Assembly: GCA_003218535.1 (NCBI GenBank) | Contig: QHNV01000057.1 | Location: 1 to 51,753, forward strand | DNA: 51,753 nt | Direction of reading: 5' to 3' | DNA from: Verrucomicrobiota bacterium | GTDB lineage: Bacteria > Verrucomicrobiota > Verrucomicrobiia > Chthoniobacterales > UBA10450 | In this document: piece by piece, positions 25,626 to 33,817 of the stretch | Position numbering within the stretch: position 1 is the first letter of the stretch | Layout: the number at the start of each line of letters is the position of its first letter | Program-made: the position numbers and the translations under genes | The notes under the pieces: generated by a model | What the model was told of the DNA's origin: nothing | Database searches by the model: none | The model's input: only the letters and a program-made list of their open reading frames with translations

Positions 25626-26132
25626 ATGAAAATCCACATCCGCCGTTGGTTAATTGCCTTTCTTCTCTTCAACGCCACTCCCTTTGGGTTTGCCGGGCCC
25701 TTCAAAAGCAAAATCATCACGAGCTCGCCACTGGTGATTACAGTGCCTGACGGTCAGTTCCTTAGAATCTGGAATTTTACGCAGCAAGGGGGCGTCGATC
25801 GCGGCGTAGTTTCGGTGACGCTTGAAGGCGGTCAGACCGCGAATGTTCTCGCCGCTACACGCATCGATTTAAGCAGTTCCACGGCCGTTTCGCCCAGTCT
25901 ACCGGAGGTTGTCAATCGCGTTACGATTGCGGGACCGGCGCAAGCGACGATCGCACCAGTACTCGGTGCCACGCTGTTCATAACTTATGTGAAAGGGGAG
26001 AACCAGAGCGGAGGCACGCCAACCACCGAGGTTATAGTTAGTCCGACTCCCACTCCGACTCCGACGTCGACACCAACACCAACATCAACAGCAACGCCAA
26101 CACCGACGGCTACTCCCACACCGAGTCCATAG
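25626..26132 (+). CDS. Secreted protein with Thr-Pro repeat tail
   Basis: The 168-residue protein has a signal peptide (WLIAFLLFNATPFGFAG), a compact beta-rich domain of about 110 residues (VPDGQFLRIWNFTQQGG, VLGATLFITYVKGE), and a C-terminal tail of about 30 residues built of alternating Thr/Pro/Ser (from about residue 139). Such tails are typical of surface-exposed or wall-spanning linkers. The end of the gene is a low-complexity ACACC/ACTCC repeat and may vary in length between strains. No function is recognised. Confidence 0.65.
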   Translation: MKIHIRRWLIAFLLFNATPFGFAGPFKSKIITSSPLVITVPDGQFLRIWNFTQQGGVDRGVVSVTLEGGQTANVLAATRIDLSSSTAVSPSLPEVVNRVTIAGPAQATIAPVLGATLFITYVKGENQSGGTPTTEVIVSPTPTPTPTSTPTPTSTATPTPTATPTPSP

Positions 26133-26440
26133 GCTGTACGCGTGCGGAATAGTGCACCTCATGCCGGTCCCTGCTATGAGGTGAGAGGCACTAAAGCTTT
26201 ATCCAATGAGGGAGAAAACGCGCTGAGCACGCAATTATTAGGGAAAGAGCAGGACAGGGAAACGCGTTGTGGGCTGCAAAGCTGCTGCAAGCTGGAGATC
26301 TTCCATTCTCATGTTAGCAAAAAAGTTTGTCGAAATCGGCGCTCATCATGACCAAAATACTGCGTCAAGCTGATCGCCGCCAAATCGATCTCCCGCTGCG
26401 TGTCGCGCCGTAGCTCGCGCGAAGGCGGTAGCCGCAGGTC

Positions 26441-26470
26441 GCTGTAGCCACGGTGCCGTGGGCCGTCGGC
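26441..26470 (+). repeat. REP-like palindrome
   Basis: GCTGTAGCCACGGTGCCGTGGGC contains the perfect hairpin CCACGG-TG-CCGTGG next to the TGTAGC end shared by the other REP-like elements here. Confidence 0.6.
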
Positions 26471-26828
26471 CGGGTTCAGAGGGATATGAACATCCACCCG
26501 GGGGTGGCTGTACGATGGTATAACTCGGCAATACCAACAACGTGAAGGAGATGAGGGATACGATCCGGCATTACACTAATTTCTGAGAAATCGTCCCGGT
26601 ATTCGGGTAAACCATGCGATATTCCTTGATGAGAACAATCAGGCGGGCGTTTCAGCGCCCACTATTTCGACTTTGGTGGCCAGAGACGCCACGGGCTCGA
26701 AAAAAAACGCGCAAGCGATTTGGCGCGCATTTGGACAAATTGGCAAAAACGGTCACTTAATGCGCGCACGCTGACGATCTAGGTTAAATACTCGACAACA
26801 CTTTCTCGTGGCGTTGTTCGCTCCGATT

Positions 26829-26961
26829 CTCTGTAGCGGCGGGCATCGTCTGCCAAAAGCTGTAGCCTCGCCTGCTCAGTTTACCCGCCGCGGCGGGCGA
26901 AGAACTTCGGAGCTGTCGACTCGTCAGGCTGTAGCCATGGCACGCCGTAGCTTTGGCTGAA
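26829..26961 (+). repeat. Cluster of REP-like elements
   Basis: Three successive units each begin with TGTAGC: CTGTAGCGGCGGGCATCG, GCTGTAGCCTCGCC (followed by CCCGCCGCGGCGGGC, a perfect palindrome), and GGCTGTAGCCATGGCACGCC. They resemble the palindromes next to the RAYT gene in ends but not in loop sequence. Confidence 0.55.
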
Positions 26962-27027
26962 GGCGGCTTGGCGAAAGCGGACGACTGCGGTTCTCGCAAA
27001 TTTGATCAGCCCGTGACCCAGAGCGCA

Positions 27028-27116
27028 CGCTGTTGTGGCAGGCGTGTTGCCTGCGATCTTCTGCTTCCCGGACGTGTCAATAACTGCGGCTGACACAGCC
27101 GCCGCTACAGCTAATC
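27028..27116 (-). repeat. REP-like double hairpin
   Basis: Two hairpins occur in tandem: GCAGGC-GTGTT-GCCTGC and GCGGCTG-ACA-CAGCCGC, the latter running into CGCTACAGC, the inverted form of the TGTAGCG end. Confidence 0.6.
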
Positions 27117-27249
27117 TCGTACACGGAACGCGCCGAGACTGCTCTTCGCGCGAGGCCATTCGTCTAATCTTTTCGATTCAACGGTGTAATGATGTAACTA
27201 TTTAACGATTGTCTCAGGTCTGCGTCTTCCCGTTCTCGCCTTTCTTGCA

Positions 27250-27390
27250 TTAAGCCTCGAACTTCGCGTACTGCTCCGGGGTCAGGATTGATTTTGCCTG
27301 TTCCATGTATTTGGCCTCGCTTGCTTCAGAGCAACCAGCCTTCTGATGCTCGGAGGCGGGCGTTCTCCGTGGTAAATTTTCGGCCGCTTG
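27250..27390 (-). pseudogene. Possible C-terminal remnant of a Spy/CpxP-like protein
   Basis: On the minus strand a frame ends EAKYMEQAKSILTPEQYAKFEA then TAA. AKSILTPEQYAKFE is the type of sequence seen in Spy/CpxP-like periplasmic proteins. The upstream part meets a stop within about 55 codons and has no start. It is a weak call based on a short stretch. Confidence 0.3.
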
Positions 27391-27506
27391 ACCGGGGAGG
27401 TGTCTCTATGTCGACAGTCGTAGATTACATGAAAGGCGCTGACTCTGGGGCAACTTCGTAGTGATTGCTGGGTTCAATCGGCCAAACAACAGGAAGGATA
27501 TCGATC

Positions 27507-27797
27507 ATGTGGAAAAAATCTATTGTAATAGCATTACCAATGTTCGCATTCAGCTTTGCATCTGCTCTGCGCTCGAATGCCGGCACCGAGATAGTGGAAC
27601 CTTATAGCGCTCCGGCGCCGACCTACAATTACGCGCCGCCACCGCCGCCGCGCCCGATCTTCTACGTTCCTCCCCCGGTGGTTGGCGTCGTCGTTGCGCC
27701 GAGCTATGGCTATTACGGGCCGCGGTTCGGATATTACGGGAGCCATCGATTCTACAGGCGACATGGGTACTTGCGTCCTCATCATCACTGGGACTAA
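27507..27797 (+). CDS. Small secreted Pro/Tyr/Gly/His-rich protein
   Basis: The 96-residue protein has a signal peptide (KSIVIALPMFAFSFASALRSNAG) followed by a low-complexity body: YAPPPPPRP, then YGYYGPRFGYYG, ending in a basic histidine-rich YLRPHHHWD. The start at 27507 is set by a strong AGGAAGGA 9 bases upstream. Similar tails occur in small exported proteins of Verrucomicrobia and Proteobacteria, with no known role; metal binding by the histidines is possible. Confidence 0.6.
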   Translation: MWKKSIVIALPMFAFSFASALRSNAGTEIVEPYSAPAPTYNYAPPPPPRPIFYVPPPVVGVVVAPSYGYYGPRFGYYGSHRFYRRHGYLRPHHHWD

Positions 27798-28000
27798 TCC
27801 AGCGTTGAGCACGTGCGGCATGCGTTTATTCGTTCGTGAGTAAGCCCCAGCACTTCGCGACAGTTATCTTAGCTAAGAAATTCTGCGAGCGGCTCCATCG
27901 GTTTGATGTGCGCGCAGAAAATCTTGAATGCGGCGAGGATCGCACGGCTAAAATAATGCCGTCTCAGTCTTCTCCTTGCGCAGACTAGCCGAGTCGCCGT

Positions 28001-28387
28001 TTAGGGCTTGTTCTGCTGATCGTATTGCTTGTTGTCTTTCTTCGAGAGCAATTGCATTGCACGACCTGCTCGAATAATCAGGCAAAGCCTGCGGCGCTCG
28101 GCCTCGATCATCGCAATTCTTATCAAGACTTCTTCTGTTGGCCGCACCCATTGCATCGGCATCGCATTACAATGTTCCGTGGGACAAATGATGCGCAGCG
28201 GGCCGTTCCCACCGGTGCGCCTGGTCACCTGAATTTGCCGCCCAGTAATGATTTCGCCGCAAACGAGACAATAACGTTTCTCATCCAACGCGTGCCACTG
28301 CCGGAATTGATCGAGCCGTTGCAAGATATACAGTTTTTCTTCATCCGATAATTTGATCGGAGAAGCCGGCGCCATGGCCAAAAGCAT
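28001..28387 (-). CDS. Conserved hypothetical protein with a zinc-ribbon-like Cys pattern
   Basis: The 128-residue protein contains CLVCGEIITGRQ and, about 25 residues later, IICPTEHCNAMPMQW, so four cysteines could bind one zinc ion. LSDEEKLYILQRLDQFRQWHALDEKRYC is amphipathic helix, and the C-terminus is basic. There is no signal peptide. I do not recognise the family; a nucleic-acid or regulator role is a guess from the ribbon. It stands alone between two spacers. Confidence 0.55.
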   Translation of the reverse strand: MLLAMAPASPIKLSDEEKLYILQRLDQFRQWHALDEKRYCLVCGEIITGRQIQVTRRTGGNGPLRIICPTEHCNAMPMQWVRPTEEVLIRIAMIEAERRRLCLIIRAGRAMQLLSKKDNKQYDQQNKP

Positions 28388-28901
28388 GCCTTTCTACCAG
28401 TTGTCGCACAATCGGGCCACGTCCGGATTGCCGTATCAGTCAAAATCTTAGCTAACTTGCATTGGGAAATAATCTGCCATTCAAGCGAAGCTCGGAGACA
28501 ACAGCGGCCGTGCCTGCCATGCAAGAAGGAAAGACTGACTCTTTTCTGCCTTCTGCGCTTTCATCCTCAAAGCCAATGACAGTCTAAAATTTAGATGCGC
28601 TGCCGAAACCCAGGTCGTCGTCTGCGCTGCCTCTGTCCACGTGAGGCGGGTTGCTGCGGGCGTTGGGCTACAGACGGCGCAGAATTCTGAATTCTGGACG
28701 TTCTTCCAGCGTACCGAGGTTGGTACTCAACTCTCAACTTCCCTGCCACGCCGTAGCCGCGGCGGAGGCCGGGTTAACTCATTCAATTATCACCCGGGAT
28801 GGGCGATCCAAAGCAGAAATACCAAAAGGAGAAAATTAGACACCCATTCCGCCTTGACGGACGTGGCCAATCTCCGATTCAATAACGTTGATCGCGATCT
28901 G
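28388..28901. other. Spacer with degenerate repeats upstream of the MsrB-like gene
   Basis: I see no gene in these 514 bases. They hold a REP-like GCCGTAGCCGCGGCGGAGGCCGGG (about 28753-28776), a short GAATTCTGAATTCTGG tandem, and a CTCAACTCTCAACTT repeat that also appears (inverted) at 35732 and 38592. The promoter of the MsrB-like gene should be at the right end. Confidence 0.45.
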
Positions 28902-29504
28902 ATGTACGGGGGCCGAATCACCGCCGAAGAAAAATCGGCCATCAGCACGTACATCGGAGTCGGCATGGCGATCGTGCTCATCGCCGTTGGGCTCTACCTC
29001 TTCTTTCTCGTGCAGAAAGAAAAAAAGGAGACCACAGGGTTCGATCCGAACCGGCCGGTCCCCAGCGACGCCGTCTTGAAACGCCGATTAAAGGCCGAGG
29101 AATATTACGTCGTGCGGCAAGGTGGCACCGAAACGCCTTTCCAAAATGACTTCTGGAACAACGAGCGGACCGGCATCTACGTCGATGTCATCACCGGCGA
29201 ACCACTCTTCACTTCGCTCGACAAATACGACGCTCACATCGGCATGCCGGCATTCAGCAAACCGATCTCGAAAGATCTTCTCGTCGAGACCCTGGACACT
29301 TCGCACGATATGCAGCGCACCGAGGTGCGCGCCAAACGGAGTAACGCTCACCTTGGTTACGTCTTTCCCGACCCGAAATCGCCCACCGGCCAAAGTTACT
29401 CGGTCAACTCGGCCGCCTTCCATTTCATTTCGAAAGAAGAAATGAAAAGCAAAGGTTACGAAGCGTACCTGTCGCTTTTCGACAAAAAGGCCGCCACGCC
29501 GTAA
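28902..29504 (+). CDS. Membrane-anchored MsrB-fold protein lacking all cysteines
   Basis: The 200-residue protein has one N-terminal membrane helix (about 16-37) and then a full methionine-(R)-sulfoxide reductase B fold: GTETPFQNDFWNN, EPLFTSLDKYD, SHDMQRTEVR, NAHLGYVFPD, PTGQSYSVNSAAFHF. Every catalytic position is changed. The catalytic Cys is S167, the nearby Arg is S165, the active-site His of GHVF is Y153, and the pocket Trp of GWPSF is M115. Both zinc CxxC pairs are also absent; there is no cysteine in the protein. It cannot use the MsrB mechanism. A GTG at 28863 is an alternative start. A binding or sensing role at the membrane is an inference. Confidence 0.75.
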   Translation: MYGGRITAEEKSAISTYIGVGMAIVLIAVGLYLFFLVQKEKKETTGFDPNRPVPSDAVLKRRLKAEEYYVVRQGGTETPFQNDFWNNERTGIYVDVITGEPLFTSLDKYDAHIGMPAFSKPISKDLLVETLDTSHDMQRTEVRAKRSNAHLGYVFPDPKSPTGQSYSVNSAAFHFISKEEMKSKGYEAYLSLFDKKAATP

Positions 29505-29535
29505 CTCATGCGAAGACGGGTAGCGTCCGCTTCTC

Positions 29536-29640
29536 CATTGAAACTCGCTTGCTTCCCCGCTCGCTCGCCGCTACCCGGGTCGCTGCGGCCAGTCCGGCTC
29601 GGACCCCCTTCTATGTCGCTGGCCCCGTCAGCTCTATTCA
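29536..29640 (-). repeat. Dispersed repeat, copy a (inverted)
   Basis: Read on the minus strand it contains CCAGCGACATAGAAGG near one end and GGTAGCGGCGAGCGAGCGGG...GCAAGCGAGTTTCAATGG at the other. The same two blocks recur at 30680-30771 and 31350-31438 in the + orientation. Confidence 0.65.
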
Positions 29641-29677
29641 GCTTTCCAGAATTCTAACTTTCGGCTTTCTTTTGGCG

Positions 29678-30754
29678 ATGCCGGAAACCAAGATTTCGCT
29701 GCCGCGTCAACGCATCCGCGGCGTACTGGCGCCCGTCGTAACCCCGTTCAAAGCCGATCTTTCGCCTGATTGCAAACGATTCATCAGGCATTGCCAATGG
29801 TTACTTTCGCAGAACTGCGGGCTGGCTGTGTTTGGCACCAACAGCGAGGCGAACTCGATGTCAGCCGACGAGCGATCAACCTTGCTCGATGCCCTGATCG
29901 CGGACGGCATCGATCCGTCCCGCGTGATGCCGGGCACCGGTTGCTGCTCGCTCACCGAGACGGTCGAACTCACGGCACACGCGGTAAAACACGGTTGCGC
30001 CGGTGTGCTGATGTTGCCGCCTTTTTATTATAAAGACGTCAGCGAAGAAGGTCTCTACCGTTACTTCAGCGAAGTGGTGCAACGCGTCGGCGATACGCAT
30101 CTGAAAATTTATCTCTACCACATTCCACCGGTGGCGATCGTCGGTATCACCCCAAAACTGGTCGAGCGCCTGCTGAAAGCTTATCCAAACGCGATCGCCG
30201 GAATGAAAGACAGCTCGGGCGATTGGAACAACACCAAAACTTTTCTCGACGCGTTTGCAGAAACCGCCCATCCGGTCGCAGACTCGTCGTGGAGAGCTCC
30301 AACTGCCCGTGCGGCTCGCACTTTCGACGTGTTTGTCGGCAGCGAATCGTTCTTGCTCCCCAATATGCGCAATGGTGGCGCGGGCACCATTTCCGCGATG
30401 GCCAACGTGAATCCGGCGGCGATTCACAAGCTGTACAGTGAGTGGAACACCGCGGGTGACGCTGATCAACAACAATCAAAATTAAATGTCGTGCGTGAGG
30501 TGTTCAGTAGCACGAAGTTTTCGTCCATGATCGCGGCGTTGAAGCAGGCGATTGCGATCTACGAGAACGACCCGGAGTGGACCAGGGTGCGGCCGCCGCT
30601 GGTCGAGCTCACGACAGAGCAGGCAAAGTTGCTTACCGCAGAATTGAAAGCGATCAGGTTCGCGATGTCTGGTATCCGGGCGAATGGAGCGAGCGGGATG
30701 AGCGACATAGAAGGTAAAGCGGCGAGGGTAAATGTTAGTGAGTGCGGGCAATGA
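29678..30754 (+). CDS. Dihydrodipicolinate synthase/N-acetylneuraminate lyase family aldolase
   Basis: The 358-residue class I aldolase has the GTNSEANSMS motif at the pyruvate site, the YHIPPVA tyrosine and the Schiff-base lysine in IAGMKDSSGDW. The family makes or cleaves pyruvate-derived keto acids; true DapA has GTTGE at the first motif, so this is more likely a sugar-acid or related aldolase. Between FLDAFAET and FDVFVGSESF, where relatives join directly, there is an extra stretch of about 17 residues (PVADSSWRAPTARAA). The last ~25 codons run into a copy of a dispersed repeat, so the native C-terminus may be replaced. The gene is bracketed by inverted copies of that repeat. Confidence 0.75.
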   Translation: MPETKISLPRQRIRGVLAPVVTPFKADLSPDCKRFIRHCQWLLSQNCGLAVFGTNSEANSMSADERSTLLDALIADGIDPSRVMPGTGCCSLTETVELTAHAVKHGCAGVLMLPPFYYKDVSEEGLYRYFSEVVQRVGDTHLKIYLYHIPPVAIVGITPKLVERLLKAYPNAIAGMKDSSGDWNNTKTFLDAFAETAHPVADSSWRAPTARAARTFDVFVGSESFLLPNMRNGGAGTISAMANVNPAAIHKLYSEWNTAGDADQQQSKLNVVREVFSSTKFSSMIAALKQAIAIYENDPEWTRVRPPLVELTTEQAKLLTAELKAIRFAMSGIRANGASGMSDIEGKAARVNVSECGQ

Positions 30755-30771
30755 ATGAGTTTCAAAGCTGA
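30680..30771 (+). repeat. Dispersed repeat, copy b (degenerate)
   Basis: It reads CGAATGGAGCGAGCGGGATG, then AGCGACATAGAAGGTAAAGC, and ends GAATGAGTTTCAAAG. The first 40 bases match copy c almost exactly. It supplies the last codons and the stop of the aldolase gene. Confidence 0.65.
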
Positions 30772-30810
30772 GTGCCAAAACGCTGTGAACCGCTGAGAGC
30801 GCAGATCGCG

Positions 30811-31428
30811 TTACGCTGCCCGGGTCCGAGGCTTGGCAGCGCCGGCATGCTTGAGGGATACTTCCTTGACCAACTTGTCCAGCGGACCTCTTCCCTGCCC
30901 GAGCGCCCCTAATAACTCATTTGCCAGTTTTTCCTAGTTGAGGATCGACGTCAGCAAACCCGTTTCGTGCATCTAATCTCTTCTCTCCGCCTCAGCGCAC
31001 GACGGGCTTTAAGCGTCGATCTCGAACCGCTCGATTTTCTGCCCAACTCCGATCAATGCCTGGTCCTGCTCCTCGGAGACTAGCCGTTTGGCAATTACTT
31101 TTGCGCCTTCTTTGATCAGGTCTGCCATCGATTTGCAGCTTTTGGATGGCAATTTCTTACCCAGAGATTCCGCCACATGCTCGAGAGCTTTCCCGTGGCC
31201 TTTTGTTTGCTTGAGGGGAACGCGCAGCAGCGTTTTCAGGTCCTTGGATTTTGCCGCTTTGGCGACGAGCGGCAACGCGCGCGTCAGTTCTTTTTCCGCA
31301 GTATGCATCTGGCCCAGCTTGTTGCCTGCTCGGTTTACCTGCCGCGCGGCCGAATGGAGCTTATGGGATAAGCGACATAGAAGGCAAAGTCCCGATGGTA
31401 GCGACGAGCGAGCGAGGGGAGCAAGCAA
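30811..31428 (-). pseudogene. DUF892 (YciF/YciE-like ferritin-fold) gene, inactivated
   Basis: The middle is a clear DUF892 helix bundle: AEKELTRALPLVAKAAKSKDL, HGKALEHVAESLGKKLP and ALIGVGQKIERFEIDA. After a TAA at 31009-31011 the same frame continues to family-like sequence HETGLLTSILN, a TAG, then EKLANELLGALGQGRGPLDK, so three in-frame stops (TAA, TAG, TAG) interrupt it before the true end at about 30811. The 5' end is also lost: the expected first ~15-20 residues are replaced by sequence from a dispersed repeat (31350-31438). DUF892 proteins are stress-related, ferritin-like. A 100-residue fragment could still be made. Confidence 0.75.
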
Positions 31429-31438
31429 GTTTCAATTA
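31350..31438 (+). repeat. Dispersed repeat, copy c
   Basis: It starts CGAATGGAGCTTATGGGATA, contains AGCGACATAGAAGGCAAAG and ends GAGCAAGCAAGTTTCAATTA. It replaces the 5' end of the DUF892 gene. Confidence 0.7.
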
Positions 31439-31561
31439 AGAACTTAACAAGGGGTGCAAACGATGAAGGCAATTCGGGTGCAATGGAGAAAAGGACAAAG
31501 GCAGAAGGAAGAATTAAGAAGTAGGAACGAGATATGGCGTTAGGTTAAATGCTAAAGCCCA

Positions 31562-32530
31562 ATGGAAGCAATTAGAGTCCATCAGTTTGGCGAGCCAGAG
31601 GTTCTTCGGTTGGAACAAGTGCCGACGCCGCAGCCTGGCTCTGGTCAGGCGTTGGTGCGAATGCAGGCAATTGGCGTTAATCCGGTCGAGACCTACATTC
31701 GTGCGGGAATCTATTCATATAAACCGGCGCTGCCTTACACGCCCGGCAACGATGGCGCGGGCGTGGTCGAGCAAATTGGCGATTCCGTCACGGAGTTCAA
31801 ACCAGGCGATCGTGTTTACACTGCGGGATCGATCAGCGGGACGTATGCCGAGTTTGCGTTGTGCAAAACGGAGCAAGTGCATCGGCTGCCAGTAAATGTG
31901 TCGTTCGCGCAAGGCGCAGCCATGGGCACGCCGTACGCAACGGCTTATCGCGGGTTGTTTCAGCGCGCCGGCGCTAAGCCGGGTGAAACGGTGCTGGTTC
32001 ACGGCGCGAGCGGTGGTGTCGGGACGGCAGCAGTGCAACTGGCGCGTGCTCGCGGTCTGCGCGTGTTTGGTACTGCAGGCAGTGACGAAGGACGCAAGCT
32101 CGCGCGCGAACAGGGCGCGCACGAAGTGTTCGATCATCGCGCGCCTGACCAGTTCGAGCAGATCATGAAGGCAACCGGCGGGCGCGGCGTTGACGTGATC
32201 GTCGAATTACTCGCGAACGTGAATCTTGGGAAAGATTTGACGATTCTCGCGAAGGGCGGACGCGTTGTGATCATCGGGAGCCGTGGCCGCGTGGAGATCG
32301 ATCCGCGCGACGCGATGCAGCGTGATGCCGATCTTCGCGGAATGGTAATGCCGAACACGCCGCCCGCGGAGTTGGCGAGCATTCACGCCGCGCTCGTGGC
32401 CGGTTTGGAAAATGGGACGCTACGCCCGGTAATTGGCAAAGAATTTCGACTGGCCGAAGCGGCCCAGGCGCATCGCGCGGTCATGGAGCCCGGAGCGTTT
32501 GGGAAAATTGTGTTCGTGCCGGAGAAGTAG
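31562..32530 (+). CDS. NADPH:quinone reductase (zeta-crystallin-like MDR)
   Basis: The 322-residue medium-chain reductase lacks the catalytic zinc cysteines of alcohol dehydrogenases and has the quinone reductase pattern: IGVNPVETYIRAG, PGNDGAGVVEQIG and the nucleotide loop VHGASGGVGTAAVQLARA. YGTPYATAY-type sequence (MGTPYATAYRGLF) fits the NADPH-binding cleft. It would reduce quinones or enones with NADPH in the cytosol. Its start is at 31562 with no strong ribosome site. A 30-codon open frame follows it but is not called. Confidence 0.85.
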   Translation: MEAIRVHQFGEPEVLRLEQVPTPQPGSGQALVRMQAIGVNPVETYIRAGIYSYKPALPYTPGNDGAGVVEQIGDSVTEFKPGDRVYTAGSISGTYAEFALCKTEQVHRLPVNVSFAQGAAMGTPYATAYRGLFQRAGAKPGETVLVHGASGGVGTAAVQLARARGLRVFGTAGSDEGRKLAREQGAHEVFDHRAPDQFEQIMKATGGRGVDVIVELLANVNLGKDLTILAKGGRVVIIGSRGRVEIDPRDAMQRDADLRGMVMPNTPPAELASIHAALVAGLENGTLRPVIGKEFRLAEAAQAHRAVMEPGAFGKIVFVPEK

Positions 32531-32663
32531 AAACGAGGAATTAAGGACGGCGAGGATGGCACCTGAGGGCGCGCGCGGCTTGACGCTCGATTCGGTTTTG
32601 CAATCTGAGAATGTCCGCGAACAAATCGCCCAATTGCCGGACAGGTAACTGATGGGAGGAATT

Positions 32664-33632
32664 ATGTATAAAAAACCAAACGTTGATGTAAGCAGGCACG
32701 ACAAATTAGTCCAAGATGCCGTCTTTTATGAGTATTCTACCGCTGCGAATCCGCTAGAGGAAGGATTTATCCCTGAAGTGCCCATCGTGAAGTTTCCCCA
32801 TGGGTTACATGAAGAAGGCCCTACACGGGTGATCCCCTTAGACGTTAGTGAAAGGCTTAAGTGTCCTTATCCTGCCACTTCTCCTATCATCCTAGCTCAT
32901 TTTATCCGCATTCTGTCGGGCGAAAATATTAAAACATCTCCAAATGCAACATCGGAAGTTTATTATGTGATTCGTGGCAATGGCCATACGACTGTTGGGG
33001 AAACTACAATTCCTTGGAACACTGGAGATTTTTTTTCGCTTCCAGCCTGCTCCGCAGCTAATCACTGTGCGGACTCCGACACAGCTTTTTATTGGGTCAC
33101 AGATGAGCCGCTCTTAAATTATTTAGGCGTAAAAGCAGCAGTTCCGAAATTCGAGCCTACGCTTTATTTGGAAGAGCTTGCATTCTCAAAATTAGGCGCT
33201 GTCGAAGCAGCCCAAGCAAGAGAGAGGAAAAGCAGGGTGAGCGTGCTCCTTGGCAATACCGCATTTCCGCAGACACGAACTATTACCCACACGTTATGGA
33301 CGATGTTCGGAGTGCTTCCCGTCAACGAAATTCAATATCCCCATCGGCATCAATCTGTCGCTGTTGACTTCGTGATTGAATGCCAACCCGGCTGCTACAC
33401 GCTGATCGGAAAAGAGCTGGATGATAAAAATGAAATTATAGATCCTTTCAAGGCGGACTGGAGTCCTGGTTCAGTTTTTATTACGCCACCGGGATACTGG
33501 CATTCACACCACAACGAATCAGGAGTGCAGGCACATCTCATGCCTATGCAAGATGCTGGCCTCTACACCTATTTGAGGACTCTTGATATTAAATTCACTC
33601 ACGGTGAATCTTACATTAGTCTCAAACCCTAA
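32664..33632 (+). CDS. Bicupin protein, possibly horizontally acquired
   Basis: The 322-residue protein has two cupin barrels. The first has SEVYYVIRGNGHTTVGE and GDFFSLPACSAANHC, and the second has YPHRHQSVAVDFVIE and PGSVFITPPGYWHSHHNE, each with His residues for a metal. Layout and length resemble gentisate 1,2-dioxygenase-type bicupins, but the substrate is not evident. A GGGAGGA 4 bases before the ATG at 32664 decides the start over 32652. The gene is visibly richer in A+T than its neighbours and uses codons such as TTA, ATT and AAA freely, which points to recent transfer. Confidence 0.7.
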   Translation: MYKKPNVDVSRHDKLVQDAVFYEYSTAANPLEEGFIPEVPIVKFPHGLHEEGPTRVIPLDVSERLKCPYPATSPIILAHFIRILSGENIKTSPNATSEVYYVIRGNGHTTVGETTIPWNTGDFFSLPACSAANHCADSDTAFYWVTDEPLLNYLGVKAAVPKFEPTLYLEELAFSKLGAVEAAQARERKSRVSVLLGNTAFPQTRTITHTLWTMFGVLPVNEIQYPHRHQSVAVDFVIECQPGCYTLIGKELDDKNEIIDPFKADWSPGSVFITPPGYWHSHHNESGVQAHLMPMQDAGLYTYLRTLDIKFTHGESYISLKP

Positions 33633-33817
33633 AGGATTATGTAATCCTACCTCAAGAGGCGCTCTTGGCGTGGGGGACCGATTCCACTAAGCTAAACGAA
33701 AGTAGCAAATAAGAAGGAAGAAGGAGGAAGCCGCAAATCGGACGGCTGAAAGAGGAGTACAATTGCGGAATTCGGATTGCCGATTGCGGAGCGCAGAAAG
33801 CGGCGCACAATTTCTTG

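Larger units (their letters stand above)
26133..27506. other. Gene-poor stretch rich in palindromes
   Basis: No convincing gene lies in these 1.37 kb. It contains several REP-like hairpins (listed separately), a short remnant resembling the end of a Spy/CpxP protein, and a start-less open stretch at about 26590-26765 in the + direction. Frames here are broken and start codons lack ribosome sites. It looks like a repeat-laden spacer that has collected decayed sequence. Confidence 0.6.

Noticed and set aside
26035-26130. Regular short repeats that might suggest a CRISPR or tandem array
   Set aside because: They are ACxCCx codon repeats encoding a Thr-Pro tail, with no repeat-spacer pattern.
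26590-26765. Start-less open stretch (HAIFLDENNQAGVSAP...)
   Set aside because: No start codon or ribosome site and no family recognised; kept only as a note in the gene-poor stretch.
32556-32648. 30-codon frame MAPEGARGLTLDSV... with a fair ribosome site after the quinone reductase gene
   Set aside because: Too short and no family recognised; it may be a fragment or chance.
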